From NCBI RefSeq assembly GCF_023824315.1, contig NZ_CP098732.1, forward strand, positions 1,922,001 through 1,986,000: DNA of 64,000 bases, given 5' to 3'. The notes beneath the pieces were generated by a model. It did not search any database. It was not told where the DNA came from and saw nothing but the letters and a program-made list of their open reading frames with translations. The translations under genes were made by a program, and so were the position numbers. Source of the DNA: Acinetobacter tibetensis. Lineage in GTDB: Bacteria > Pseudomonadota > Gammaproteobacteria > Pseudomonadales > Moraxellaceae. Shown piece after piece: positions 1-8,250 of the stretch. Position 1 is the stretch's first letter; the number at the start of each line of letters is the position of its first letter.

Positions 1-1197
1 CATTATTTCTGTATCAGATATGCTAATTACCTCTAGATTCAAATCAGGAGCAAGTAAGGCACCATTCAAACCATTAAATTTAGTCAAATCCAATGCAGCA
101 CCATTTGCATCTGTAATGACAATATTCTTCCCTGCTTGTTCTGCAGTTCTAAATAATGTTGGCGTTTGAATACCGATAACATTACCAATCTGCAAATTCA
201 GCGAATCAAAACCTTTGATGTTATTACCTGTGATCTTATTTTTAAGATTCTTGGCGACTTTCATAAGGGAATCAAAAGAACGCTTCATCCAATTCACAAT
301 GACATTCGATTGTATGTCGTCTTTCATGATTGAAGTTTTGAACAGGTCAGTCAGTGATTGCTCATCTTCACGAATCAACTCCGTCAACATTCGTATCGCA
401 CTCGGCTCTACATCCTTGTTTTGATCAATCACACGATCTACGATCACTTCAAGATTATTTCGAGATTGTTCAGACATAGGTTGAAAGACTTTAACGATTT
501 CATCATTGGCTTGTTGAGCAAGCAATGCCTCGTCTCGCACATTGATCAATTCAGATGCAAGAGGCGCATCGACTGCGAGTGCTTCAGTAATCTTTTCCTG
601 AACCACCACATTTAAATGCTTTCCATAACTCGCAGGACTTACAGCCCAACCTTTATCGGGCTGAACACTAGGCAGCTTATCATCAGGTGTAATACCTAAC
701 TTTATCGCCTGTGCTTCAGTTAGCGCATCTACACCACAACGACATAAATAACCATTTGGCGGGTAGTATGTGTACCAAAATGAATCATCAATGTGCCGAA
801 CAATATTGTTTAAAGCTAAGTGACTTGGACGAACCCTACTATCTGTTAAAGATGAGTAGCGCAAATAAGGTCGATTGACTTTATTCTCTTGCTGCTGCGT
901 CCAAATACCGTGTGCATAAGCACTCTGGATATTGGTTCGAAAGATATTCTCAAGATGGTGCGGGCTTAGCTTAATACCCTCTGCCTTGATGGATTCTTTA
1001 AACTCTTGAAATGTTGAACCGCTTTCAATCGCCTTATTGGATAGATTAATAACGGTTCGGATCTGATCAAGAGAAGCTAGTTTACTAACTGTGGTTGCAT
1101 ACTGCCTTGCATTCAAATCCAGCAAATAAAACTCTTCAGGTAGAACAACTTTCTTATCACGCGCATAACGCAGAGCATCTGTATAACTGATCGTCAT
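1..1197 (-). CDS. Phage head morphogenesis protein (SPP1 gp7 / Mu gpF-like), 3' end outside window
   Basis: The reading frame starts at an ATG at 1197 and stays open to the window edge, so the C-terminus is missing. I translated it by hand. The middle contains a cysteine-bearing stretch (NGYLCRCGVDAL) preceded by LRYSSLTDSRVRPSH, the typical core of the phage Mu F-like / SPP1 gp7 minor head family. These proteins sit inside the prohead near the portal and help assembly or DNA entry. The start overlaps the portal stop by one base (TAATG), so the two are translationally coupled. The visible C-terminal part (KNIVITDANGAALDLTKFNG and on) looks like a separate added domain that I cannot name with certainty. 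Confidence 0.75.
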   Translation of the reverse strand, partial: MTISYTDALRYARDKKVVLPEEFYLLDLNARQYATTVSKLASLDQIRTVINLSNKAIESGSTFQEFKESIKAEGIKLSPHHLENIFRTNIQSAYAHGIWTQQQENKVNRPYLRYSSLTDSRVRPSHLALNNIVRHIDDSFWYTYYPPNGYLCRCGVDALTEAQAIKLGITPDDKLPSVQPDKGWAVSPASYGKHLNVVVQEKITEALAVDAPLASELINVRDEALLAQQANDEIVKVFQPMSEQSRNNLEVIVDRVIDQNKDVEPSAIRMLTELIREDEQSLTDLFKTSIMKDDIQSNVIVNWMKRSFDSLMKVAKNLKNKITGNNIKGFDSLNLQIGNVIGIQTPTLFRTAEQAGKNIVITDANGAALDLTKFNGLNGALLAPDLNLEVISISDTEIM

Positions 1198-2648
1198 TAC
1201 TTGCTCCGTTGCACATATCCAATCACATCAAATAAATACAAAGCTCTCGCCATTGTTTCAGTGAATTTTTCAACAGACTCACCAGACATCAAGCCATAAA
1301 GCTTTGTTTGCAAATCATTCACATCACTTGATGCTTCAACCAATTCCATTAATTCTGATTCAGAAAATAGTGTTTTATCAATTTCAGAAATCTTTTCATC
1401 AATCTCTTGCTGATTAGCATCTAACCCCTGAACATCAGCTTTAAAGCTAAATGCACGTTTTGGTAATGCCGAGAATTGAGTGTTAGCCGGTAATTGCTTA
1501 ATCTCTGCGATATCACCATCCTGTAAGCCGTATTCACGTTGAAAGTACTGCGGTGTCAGGTTAGCACCAGCATTCTTAAGGTGTGCATCACGCTCTGCTT
1601 GCTCTTTGTTGAGTGGTTTTGGCTTCTCACCAAGCATGACCTCATATTCACCCCAACCATTTAATACACAAAGTGCATTAACCACCGCCTGTAAAGTTGG
1701 CGTTACTAGTCGAATATCAGATCTAAGCTTATCCATTCGTACATTTTCATGCACCTGACCAAGACCGTAACTTCCCTTTCCATCAGTACCACTGGTGAGT
1801 GTCTGGCCTAATACAACTTTCTGAATCTGACGTACCAACTGATTGTTAAAAGACTCAAAAGCAGATCCAGCAGTACCGCTTGCACCTGAAGTACCCAAAA
1901 CCTGCACATCATCTTCAACATCTATCGATAAAACACTCTGAGCATGAGCGGCCAATAATGCCTTACTCATATCTTCAGTTTCAGTGTTTTTACATTTACC
2001 AAGCAAAATTGGCGTACCAAAGCGCTCAAGAAATTTTGCCCAGAATTTGAAACCATTTTGCTTAAAAAAGAACAACCAATACAGTGTGGCCAACAATGCC
2101 TTACCATACGGCTGCTCAAAAGTAGCTTTACGACGCGTCAGGAAAAATTTAAAGATTTGATCAACTTCGCGCTCTGTATTTATCCCGTCTTGCCGATAGA
2201 TCAATCGACCATCATTCTTAGGCTCAAACCATTGCATTGGCTTCTCGCCGATCCACTGAATACCTATATAACCTTCTGGCTTCAGCTCGTACACAGCTTC
2301 TTGGACAGAATAACCAAAGAACAATGCGCTTATAGCACCAGTAGCAATTTCATGAAACCATTCCTTTAATGCCAAATTCAGCATATCTGCTTCTTTTGTG
2401 TCGCTCGGCTCAATTCGAAACGGCGTTGCTAACAATGCATCTACACGGGTTTCAGTGGCCTGTGCAATCTCATCATCATCCAGCAACACACGCAATCTGT
2501 GACGGGAAATACCCGCTTTACGAAGCACTTCATCAGTATCTGGTTGCTTACCAAAATTCACTAAAAACTGTGTTACCGCTTCTTGAGTGTATAAGTTGCC
2601 ATAAGACAAAGCCTTTTTTGACGCTTTGTCCTTTTTTGACTTTGCCAT
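1197..2648 (-). CDS. Phage portal protein, DUF935 (Mu gp29-like) family
   Basis: This is a 483-residue portal protein of the DUF935 family, which forms the dodecameric DNA gateway of the capsid. The stretch GYSVQEAVYELKPEGYIGI and the later ALLATLYWLFFFKQNGFKFWAKF region match the usual conserved core of Mu gp29-like portals. The frame is open further upstream to 2711, but I chose the ATG at 2648. It has an AAAGGA ribosome binding site about six bases upstream and lies ten bases past the terminase stop, whereas the longer form would overlap terL. The order terS-terL-portal-head protein is standard for a phage late operon. Confidence 0.85.
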   Translation of the reverse strand: MAKSKKDKASKKALSYGNLYTQEAVTQFLVNFGKQPDTDEVLRKAGISRHRLRVLLDDDEIAQATETRVDALLATPFRIEPSDTKEADMLNLALKEWFHEIATGAISALFFGYSVQEAVYELKPEGYIGIQWIGEKPMQWFEPKNDGRLIYRQDGINTEREVDQIFKFFLTRRKATFEQPYGKALLATLYWLFFFKQNGFKFWAKFLERFGTPILLGKCKNTETEDMSKALLAAHAQSVLSIDVEDDVQVLGTSGASGTAGSAFESFNNQLVRQIQKVVLGQTLTSGTDGKGSYGLGQVHENVRMDKLRSDIRLVTPTLQAVVNALCVLNGWGEYEVMLGEKPKPLNKEQAERDAHLKNAGANLTPQYFQREYGLQDGDIAEIKQLPANTQFSALPKRAFSFKADVQGLDANQQEIDEKISEIDKTLFSESELMELVEASSDVNDLQTKLYGLMSGESVEKFTETMARALYLFDVIGYVQRSK

Positions 2649-2658
2649 GTGTTTTCCT

Positions 2659-4065
2659 TTAGTAGGTTCTCGTTCCTGCACCAGAAGGTTTTTTACCAAC
2701 TCTCGCTTCATTCAACTCATTAAATGCATCACTTCCAGCATCGACCTGATCGTCATGTTTGCCATTTGGAAAATTTCGCAACTCTTCAATGAATGCTTTA
2801 TTCCAGTCTCCACGAAGCATTTTTACATTCCCGACGTTAACTTGGGCTGCAAAAGGCTGTGCACGAGTAATCTTGTCACCCGATACCGTTTCAGCCTTCA
2901 CATTAAAACCAGATAGTTTAGTGATGAAGTTTTTAGCCTGTGATTTACCCGCTTGACCGGGATCCTGAGGTAATCTTATCGCTACAGGCTTTCCATCCAA
3001 CTCTGCAGTCTGTGTAATACGCTTTTCAACACCGTCAGGCCCCAACTGCGCACGCTCTACATCAACAATATAGATATACCCATCTCGGCTTTTAGCTTCA
3101 CGCACACCCACAGTGTAGTCGCCTTCATTTTCAGAAGATGCTAAATCCCAAGCACGAACCTCTTTCAGAATATCAGCAGGCAAGGCATCAACAATTTCAA
3201 TATTGTCAGGCTTAAAAAAACCACCGGCTGGTGGTGATGGTCTTTGGCGATATTGCCCCGAGAAAACATACGGCGCTGCCAACTCCATTCGATTTAAAAC
3301 TTCAATGGAGTGTTTTGCTGGCCATAATGCAGATCCATCTGGCTGAATGGCTGAAAGCTCTAAATGCTCCCATTCTTCACCATTACCCCCATCAAGCAAC
3401 CACCCTGCCAAATCCTCTTCATGCAATCGCTGCATAATAACAATGATCGGCGTGTCAGGTGAGTTCGTGCGTGATTCCAATGTGTTCTGAAACCATTCAA
3501 TCACACCTTTGCGAATCGTGTCTGACCGGGCTTCACTGGCTTTATGAGGGTCATCGATAATAATTGCACCACCAAAGGTGTCTCGAAACTTACCAGCACC
3601 AAAACCAGTAATCGTGCCGCCCGTACCCTGGGAGTAACACACACCACCTTTAGCGGTGCGCCAATCATCTTTAGCTTTACTATCATCACGTAGTGCAAAA
3701 TCAGGAAACACCCGCTTATAAGCTGCTTCTTGTACTAAATTTCGTGTCTGAAAAGCGTTATTTGCAGCCAAAGTTGCAGAATAACTGACATGAATGAACT
3801 CACTGTCAGGCACTTTACCAAAGCACCATGCCATGAAATTAATTACTGCCAATTCAGTTTTAGAGTAGCGTGGTGGAATGTTAATGATTAGACGCTTGGT
3901 TTCACCCCGGAATACCTTCATCAGAGCATCACAAACCACCCTGTGGTGCCAATTATGCAGCCATTTATATTTACGGCGTTCCTTGAACATATAGCGAGAA
4001 AAGAAATATAGATCCTCTTGGGCTTCAATCTGAATTGCTAATTCGCGCTCAGCTTTAGTACTCAT
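2659..4065 (-). CDS. Phage terminase large subunit
   Basis: This ATPase-nuclease packages phage DNA into proheads. The N-terminal ATPase domain has a Walker A-like motif PPRYSKTE near residues 64-71 and a Walker B motif IIIDDP near residues 168-173. The C-terminal RNase H-like nuclease is marked by AWDLASS, LPQDPGQAGKS and HDDQVDA, which supply the acidic metal ligands. The length of 468 residues is normal for Terminase_6-type proteins. Its start overlaps the end of the small terminase gene by 11 bases, so the pair is coupled. Confidence 0.93.
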   Translation of the reverse strand: MSTKAERELAIQIEAQEDLYFFSRYMFKERRKYKWLHNWHHRVVCDALMKVFRGETKRLIINIPPRYSKTELAVINFMAWCFGKVPDSEFIHVSYSATLAANNAFQTRNLVQEAAYKRVFPDFALRDDSKAKDDWRTAKGGVCYSQGTGGTITGFGAGKFRDTFGGAIIIDDPHKASEARSDTIRKGVIEWFQNTLESRTNSPDTPIIVIMQRLHEEDLAGWLLDGGNGEEWEHLELSAIQPDGSALWPAKHSIEVLNRMELAAPYVFSGQYRQRPSPPAGGFFKPDNIEIVDALPADILKEVRAWDLASSENEGDYTVGVREAKSRDGYIYIVDVERAQLGPDGVEKRITQTAELDGKPVAIRLPQDPGQAGKSQAKNFITKLSGFNVKAETVSGDKITRAQPFAAQVNVGNVKMLRGDWNKAFIEELRNFPNGKHDDQVDAGSDAFNELNEARVGKKPSGAGTRTY

Positions 4066-4525
4066 CTAAAACCTGCTCCCTAGCTTGCAGGTAGCCCTCT
4101 TTGGAAACAGTTGTTTGTACGGTTTCTAACGGCCCACCATCTTTACCAGTTATTTCAATCTTCTTCTCATAAAACCCTTTCACAATTTTTTGAATTTGAT
4201 CTGAAAGCTTGATTGCATCACGGGTATTGCCTTGCTTTTTAATAAATAAAGCACTCAAGACTCTGAGCTGAACAATATCGTTTGCTGCTTCAATATTGTA
4301 GATCGGCTGATCAATGTATTTCTTTCGTGCTTCATGGAATAAATCCACAAACTCTTGTGATAAATCGGCACCTGCTGTCTTGGTTGGGTCGTAAGCTTCT
4401 ACCTGTTGAGGAGTTACATCTATCTTAAAGTTTTCCTTGATAGCCACTACCACCTCAGTAGGTGTCATAAACTGTGCAAGTGACCGTACAATAAAGACTT
4501 TTTCTGCTTTTTTAAGCCTTGCCAT
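4055..4525 (-). CDS. Phage terminase small subunit-like protein (DUF2280)
   Basis: The protein has 156 residues. Its N-terminus (MARLKKAEKVFIVRSLAQF, then an AIKENFKIDVTPQQVEAYDP helix-turn-helix) is what I know as DUF2280, a family found directly before terL in Acinetobacter phages and thought to recognise the packaging site. The central helical part would be the oligomerisation domain. Family assignment is from memory of the pattern; the position directly upstream of terL and the 11-base overlap give strong support for a small terminase role. Confidence 0.75.
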   Translation of the reverse strand: MARLKKAEKVFIVRSLAQFMTPTEVVVAIKENFKIDVTPQQVEAYDPTKTAGADLSQEFVDLFHEARKKYIDQPIYNIEAANDIVQLRVLSALFIKKQGNTRDAIKLSDQIQKIVKGFYEKKIEITGKDGGPLETVQTTVSKEGYLQAREQVLDEY

Positions 4526-4571
4526 AACTCACCATCCATCAAGGTACATCAAGGTAAGTGGGCAAAAAAAT

Positions 4572-5213
4572 TTAACCGATGACACAGTTCCCACAACACG
4601 CAGCAATATTAGTTTCTGAAACAAACGGCGCATTCTTCGCAATTTCTAAAAGTCGTTTTACTGACTCGTCAGCACCCCATCGTTTTGTTTCACCAAAGAA
4701 CACCTCAACATCGTGTCCAGCTAAATAGTGCTTAGGTAAGCCAGTGTTATCGCTATAAATGATTTCACCATCTGCATCACGCTCAACACCGATGTGATAA
4801 AGCTCATGCTCAATCAAACGACAAAATTCACGGTCATTTGAGTTTTCACAAAAACTTGCATCGATAGTGATTAGATAAACTGGAACATAACCAAACCAAT
4901 CCCGCATCTGTTGTTCCTGGCGTGCTTTCTTCCATCCACCTTGGTTAAACATCACCTTTTCACATTGACCAAGCACCATGCGTTTCTTTGCCATGCATGC
5001 CGATGATGCCCAAGCAAATGCTAGGAAAGTTTCGTCATCGTGAAGTAGCTCAGCAATGTGGTCATGGTCTGGATTATGAAGTTCACCACCAAGCGTTAAG
5101 AAATTTTGAATCACCCAATCTTTTAATTCCACGGCGGGTGCTAAGCGTATTGCTTCTTCTTCCTCCGCCTGATCAATCAGATCCGTTGGCGGGAATGGTC
5201 TGATTTGGTCCAT
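4572..5213 (-). CDS. Putative phage metallopeptidase
   Basis: This 213-residue protein contains IEHELYHIG with an HExxH zinc motif at about residues 136-140, as in the putative phage metallopeptidase family. A preceding segment (FGYVPVYLITIDASFCE) would form the edge strand of the protease fold. Such genes often sit just before terminase genes, but their substrate is unknown. It overlaps the upstream nuclease-like gene by 41 bases. The last residues (AACCGNC) are cysteine-rich and may bind metal. The function beyond a zinc-dependent hydrolase fold is inference. Confidence 0.7.
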   Translation of the reverse strand: MDQIRPFPPTDLIDQAEEEEAIRLAPAVELKDWVIQNFLTLGGELHNPDHDHIAELLHDDETFLAFAWASSACMAKKRMVLGQCEKVMFNQGGWKKARQEQQMRDWFGYVPVYLITIDASFCENSNDREFCRLIEHELYHIGVERDADGEIIYSDNTGLPKHYLAGHDVEVFFGETKRWGADESVKRLLEIAKNAPFVSETNIAACCGNCVIG

Positions 5214-5649
5214 TAAGTGATTCTCTCTTTAAGTTTTTCAGCCATTGAGATGCAAATTGAGCCTCTATCTGTAATGGGCCAAATTCATCAATCTTGTATC
5301 TGTTAGCAGACTCTAATCGAACAACGGTAAAACCCATCTCGGCAGCATGATCATATCGATCCATGCTCCAAGCTTTATTTGCTAATTTGCCACGGCGACC
5401 ACCTGACCAAGGACCACCAGATATCTCGACCAAGATTCGATGCTCAATCAAATGGAAATCAAAACGCCAGTGCTTAGTGGATTTGAACTGGAATTTCTTC
5501 TCGTACTTGATACCTAAGACATTTAAAGCCTGCTCAAATTCTTCTTCTGCTTCTAGATATGTATCTTTGGCCTTAGGTAATGGTTTTGCTCGAGGCTTGG
5601 TTTTTGGTGGGCGCTTTTTAGTTTTCCAGAAATAGTCTTTCTCATCCAT
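5173..5649 (-). CDS. Putative PD-(D/E)XK-type phage endonuclease
   Basis: The protein has 158 residues. A basic N-terminus rich in lysine and proline is followed by a compact domain. The residues in RFDFHLIEHRILVEISGG give the D-(x)n-E-x-S arrangement of restriction-like (Vsr/DUF559-type) nucleases, and GFTVVRLE is a typical later strand. I infer a DNA nuclease, perhaps used in processing or packaging. No exact family is certain. It is the first gene of the terminase cluster after the terminator at 5660-5685, and its 3' end overlaps the metallopeptidase gene. Confidence 0.5.
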   Translation of the reverse strand: MDEKDYFWKTKKRPPKTKPRAKPLPKAKDTYLEAEEEFEQALNVLGIKYEKKFQFKSTKHWRFDFHLIEHRILVEISGGPWSGGRRGKLANKAWSMDRYDHAAEMGFTVVRLESANRYKIDEFGPLQIEAQFASQWLKNLKRESLNGPNQTIPANGSD

Positions 5650-5659
5650 AAATTGCGCT

Positions 5660-5685
5660 CAATAAAAAACCACCCGAAGGTGGTT
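5660..5685 (-). terminator. Rho-independent terminator, copy 2 of a duplicated hairpin
   Basis: On the minus strand AACCACC-TTCG-GGTGGTT is followed by TTTTTT. It lies downstream of the zinc-finger gene (5729-6493) and upstream of the terminase cluster. A 26-base stretch is identical to the terminator at 8251-8277. Confidence 0.85.
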
Positions 5686-5728
5686 ATCATTTTTTGACTC
5701 TATGAAATTAAAGTTCTGAGAAGACCCG

Positions 5729-6493
5729 TCATAGGTTGTCTTTATTCACAGTATTAAGCATTTCAATTAGACTTTTTCTAAATTCGGGAATTGAAAAAAC
5801 ATCAATATATGGCATTTTGAGAATACGTTTGTTTTTCTTAAGAACTCCCAAACCTGAAACAGGCTGAGATGTATCGGTTAGGAAAAAAATTTCAAAAGAA
5901 TAACCTTCAAAAATAATTAAAAATCGAACACGATTATTTTCGTCAATTTTGCATGAAAAATCACTTATAAAATCTAGATCATCTATCTGTAGAGATTCAA
6001 TAGGGTTCACTAATTTTGAAATTCTGATATTGAAAAAATCAGATCTATAAAGTTTTTCATTATACAAACAATCCTTCAATAATTGTTTTACCAATGGAGA
6101 TGCATCAAAAATTTTGAGTTTTTCGAAAATAGTGTGATCTGACTCAACCCCTCTCCATAAAATTGACAATAAATATAAAATCAACTTGGTTTGATGAGCG
6201 CCTTGAATTTCGAAATAATTATTTCTTTTTTTGTGCTTAACTGATTTTATTTTATTCCTTAATACTCCCAATGAATATTCTTCGTATCTGGTATTAAGTT
6301 TATATTCGCAATCCCCGCAAAGCATATAAGTAGCCCATTGATCCTGATCCTTAACTACTTTTTTGTATTTTTTATCAAACCTTAACCCATAATTTGCTCC
6401 TTTTAAGGCTTTTCTAAAAACGGCTCTCCCAACAACATGAGAGTTTTTCAATTCCTTTGCTTTATCACATAATTTACAAACCCCAATTTTCAT
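5729..6493 (-). CDS. Prophage cargo protein with CxxC / SH / CxxC zinc-binding pattern
   Basis: I do not recognise a named family for this 254-residue protein. The N-terminus has CKLCDKAKELKNSHVVGR followed some 40 residues later by LCGDCE. This CxxC-SH-CxxC pattern resembles HNH-like zinc modules seen in accessory proteins. The rest is helical then beta-rich, with no membrane segment. The gene is markedly AT-rich and lysine- and asparagine-rich compared with the neighbouring structural genes, and it has its own terminator (5660-5685). It also has a good ribosome binding site (GGTGAG before the ATG). This isolation is typical of a moron, an added gene expressed apart from the lytic program. 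A defence or exclusion role is possible but only inferred. Confidence 0.55.
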   Translation of the reverse strand: MKIGVCKLCDKAKELKNSHVVGRAVFRKALKGANYGLRFDKKYKKVVKDQDQWATYMLCGDCEYKLNTRYEEYSLGVLRNKIKSVKHKKRNNYFEIQGAHQTKLILYLLSILWRGVESDHTIFEKLKIFDASPLVKQLLKDCLYNEKLYRSDFFNIRISKLVNPIESLQIDDLDFISDFSCKIDENNRVRFLIIFEGYSFEIFFLTDTSQPVSGLGVLKKNKRILKMPYIDVFSIPEFRKSLIEMLNTVNKDNL

Positions 6494-6630
6494 AAACTCA
6501 CCGTTAAAATTTGATCAACTGACTAACACATTGCCAAAAAAAACACACGATCTCAATAAAGATAATAAATCTCATATGCTTAAAAATTTAGTTAAGTTAC
6601 ATTTAATGTCTGTATTATGATTTTAACAAT

Positions 6631-6657
6631 AAAAAACCCGCCATTTTGACGGGTTTT
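6631..6657 (-). terminator. Rho-independent terminator after hicB
   Basis: On the minus strand AAACCCG-loop-CGGGTTT runs into TTT. It lies 14 bases beyond the hicB stop and would insulate hicAB from the downstream cargo gene. Confidence 0.8.
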
Positions 6658-6670
6658 CAGCTTTTAAGAT

Positions 6671-7075
6671 TTAAGTATGAAGTAATCTTTCAGCACTGGC
6701 GGCTAAGAAAGCAGAACGCGATTTAAACCGTCCATCTTTCTTTACGCGATCATCGATTAAGTGAATTAATCGACTTGGCAGAGTAACATTAATTTTCTCC
6801 GCTTTTCCTAAATAGCGACTTACATCAACATCAACCAATGCCCAAATCATACCTTTATACTCGTCGTCATCAAAGAAATTAGCAGCCTCCGATGCTAGAG
6901 GAATATCCTCACCATCTTCTGCTAAAATCTCTAAATGCCCTGCGATTGCCTCTTTAACATTCTCAAGAGCTTCCTCGAAGGAATCTCCTGCAGAGAAACA
7001 CCCTTGAATATCAGGGACAATCACGCCAAAAGCCTCAGAATCTGAGCCTCTTTCAACTGCGATTGGATATAACAT
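6671..7075 (-). CDS. hicB: HicB-type antitoxin
   Basis: The N-terminal half (residues 1-60) is the degenerate RNase H-like HicB fold: MLYPIAVERG, then FGVIVPDIQGCFSAGDSFEEALENVKEAI. The C-terminal part (INVTLPSRLIHLIDDRVKKDGRFKSRSAFL) is a ribbon-helix-helix DNA-binding domain, so the protein can neutralise HicA and repress its own operon. I start it at the ATG at 7075, where the conserved fold begins, giving 134 residues; the open frame continues to 7120. It follows hicA by 50 bases. In a prophage such a pair can stabilise the lysogen or limit competing phages. Confidence 0.9.
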   Translation of the reverse strand: MLYPIAVERGSDSEAFGVIVPDIQGCFSAGDSFEEALENVKEAIAGHLEILAEDGEDIPLASEAANFFDDDEYKGMIWALVDVDVSRYLGKAEKINVTLPSRLIHLIDDRVKKDGRFKSRSAFLAASAERLLHT

Positions 7076-7125
7076 TTTTCTCACCCACACATAAGGTTTA
7101 AATATATTCTGGAATTCCACGGGTC

Positions 7126-7305
7126 TTAGAGACCCGCTTGCTTCAAGATGCTTTTCACAGTTCCGCTTGGTAAGTCCTTTTTGGGATGGGGAATAGTAAC
7201 TAATCCTTTTTTAGTTGGATGCTTGAAGTGATGATGACTTCCAGTAACCCGAACCTCGTACCAACCGTCTGCTTCAATCTTCTTGATTAAATCCAGACTT
7301 CTCAT
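7126..7305 (-). CDS. hicA: HicA-type mRNA interferase toxin
   Basis: This short gene of 59 residues reads MRSLDLIKKIEADGW, GSHHHFKHP and TIPHPKKDLPSGTVKSILKQ. These are the hallmarks of HicA, a double-stranded-RNA-binding-domain-like ribonuclease whose catalytic histidine lies in the GSHHHF motif. The start is the ATG at 7305. It precedes hicB, the usual order, and the operator-like repeats at 7335-7385 lie just upstream. Confidence 0.92.
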   Translation of the reverse strand: MRSLDLIKKIEADGWYEVRVTGSHHHFKHPTKKGLVTIPHPKKDLPSGTVKSILKQAGL

Positions 7306-7334
7306 TTAAACCCTCATATTTATTGTATGAGAAT

Positions 7335-7385
7335 ATTATAACCCTAGAGTTATAATTAATCAATAACCCCAGAGTTATAATTGAT
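7335..7385. promoter_or_regulatory. Two tandem palindromic operator copies upstream of hicAB
   Basis: Two copies of a core ATAACCCYAGAGTTATAATT lie 25 bases apart. The first forms a perfect inverted repeat, ATTATAAC and GTTATAAT around a six-base spacer; the second is flanked by ATCAAT/ATTGAT. Position and symmetry fit binding sites for the ribbon-helix-helix domain of HicB. Confidence 0.7.
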
Positions 7386-7489
7386 TTTTCCATCCACACA
7401 AAACTTACCACAAATTTTTAATCAGCTCTTTCGGTTTAATAAATTGTCAGCAACTCTGTACGAGTAAATCCTGATCGACTAGTACTAGA

Positions 7490-7693
7490 TTAAATTGTCA
7501 GAAATTTACGCATTTGCTTCTGTCTTCTACTTAGTCCAAGGATCTCTTTTCGATGAAGTATCTCATCCTCATTAAAAGGTAAATGCTCCAATAATTCTTC
7601 AATTGGCATTGAGCTATTTTCAATCAGAAAAGAGTCTTGGTCGATTGTCCAATTTGATGGTGGATACTCTGGTTTTTTGCGTGGTTTTTTCAT
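7490..7693 (-). CDS. Small phage hypothetical protein
   Basis: The 67-residue basic protein starts MKKPRKKPEYPPSNWTIDQDSFLIENSSMPIEELLEHLPFNEDEI. The WTIDQDSFLIEN and IEELLEHLPFNEDEIL segments look like a SANT/Myb-type helix-turn-helix, where each tail helix starts with W or L, so DNA binding is possible. The frame can be opened to a TTG at 7711; I prefer the ATG at 7693, although neither has a strong ribosome site. The 3' flank up to hicAB is featureless apart from the hic operators. Confidence 0.5.
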   Translation of the reverse strand: MKKPRKKPEYPPSNWTIDQDSFLIENSSMPIEELLEHLPFNEDEILHRKEILGLSRRQKQMRKFLTI

Positions 7694-7694
7694 C

Positions 7695-7722
7695 TTGGCA
7701 TGATATATCAACCTTATAGATT
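7695..7722 (+). promoter_or_regulatory. Candidate sigma-70 promoter for the structured RNA region
   Basis: TTGGCA at 7695-7700 and TAGATT at 7717-7722 are separated by 16 bases, which places a start near 7729, just before the first hairpin. The match is good at the -35 and moderate at the -10. It overlaps the start of the divergent small gene. Confidence 0.4.
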
Positions 7723-7728
7723 GATATT

Positions 7729-8250
7729 GAAAGAACTAAGGGCGCCCTGATATTGCTTACACAAAAAACATTTCTCAGGGCATTAGAAATGCTCACATTT
7801 CTGTGAGCGGTTTTAGGTTATCTCGTCTTTCCGAGTGTCAGTCGTTTTACTGGTTAGGCGATATATAACTTCGTCTAACTTAATAGAAAAATTACTCGGA
7901 ATTTACTATTGAATCAATCAGTTTATTTCGTAATTTTTTGATAAATATCACGTTTAATTCACGACTGACATGATCTCTAATTAATCACCACAGAAGTCCT
8001 ATGCTGTGGTCCATAGCTACTCGCTTACTTTAAAAACCACTGGATAGGCACAGTATTCTTAATTCAGCTTTCGTATTCATTTTTTGGCGGGGCATCACTC
8101 CCCAATTCTGATTTTAATTTCCTGCATATCCTATCCATGCTCGATGAACTGCATGGGTTGTATCCTCTTTCGTGGGATCTATACGTGCTTACTCAAACAG
8201 TCTTTAGCTAATTAGCAAACTTTAGAATGTGGGCATGGCTTTTCTCCAGA
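7729..8250 (+). ncRNA. Candidate large structured noncoding RNA (no ORF, nested hairpins)
   Basis: This 520-base stretch lacks ORFs on both strands but holds many complementary segments with G/C-rich helices in AT-rich surroundings. Helices I found by eye are 7744-7750/7775-7781, 7791-7797/7802-7808 and a three-way junction closed by 7829-7836/7894-7901. That junction encloses 7839-7842/7849-7852 and 7853-7861/7871-7879. Further helices are 7987-7993/8004-8010, 8041-8048/8130-8137 enclosing 8089-8092/8100-8103, 8133-8140/8151-8158, and 8162-8166/8174-8178. G-U pairs (G7858-U7874, G7837-U7893, U8134-G8157, U8166-G8174) are allowed only on the plus strand. GCTTAC recurs three times (7755, 8022, 8186). 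I do not recognise a known family. A phage DNA site such as a packaging region is an alternative. Confidence 0.45.

Noticed and set aside
215..615. Plus-strand ORFs opposite the head protein
   Set aside because: They are shadows of the minus-strand phage gene, which is supported by its motif and its overlap with the portal gene.
7785..7808. Interlocked complementary segments AGAAAT-GCTCAC-ATTTCT-GTGAGC, as for a pseudoknot
   Set aside because: Loop lengths would be zero, which is not physically reasonable. I keep only the simple GCTCACA hairpin.
7864..7876. ATAACTTCGT resembling half of a loxP arm, also at 9603-9615
   Set aside because: Only ten bases match and no inverted partner with an 8-bp spacer is present; the first lies in a predicted RNA helix. 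Chance or a shared short motif is more likely.
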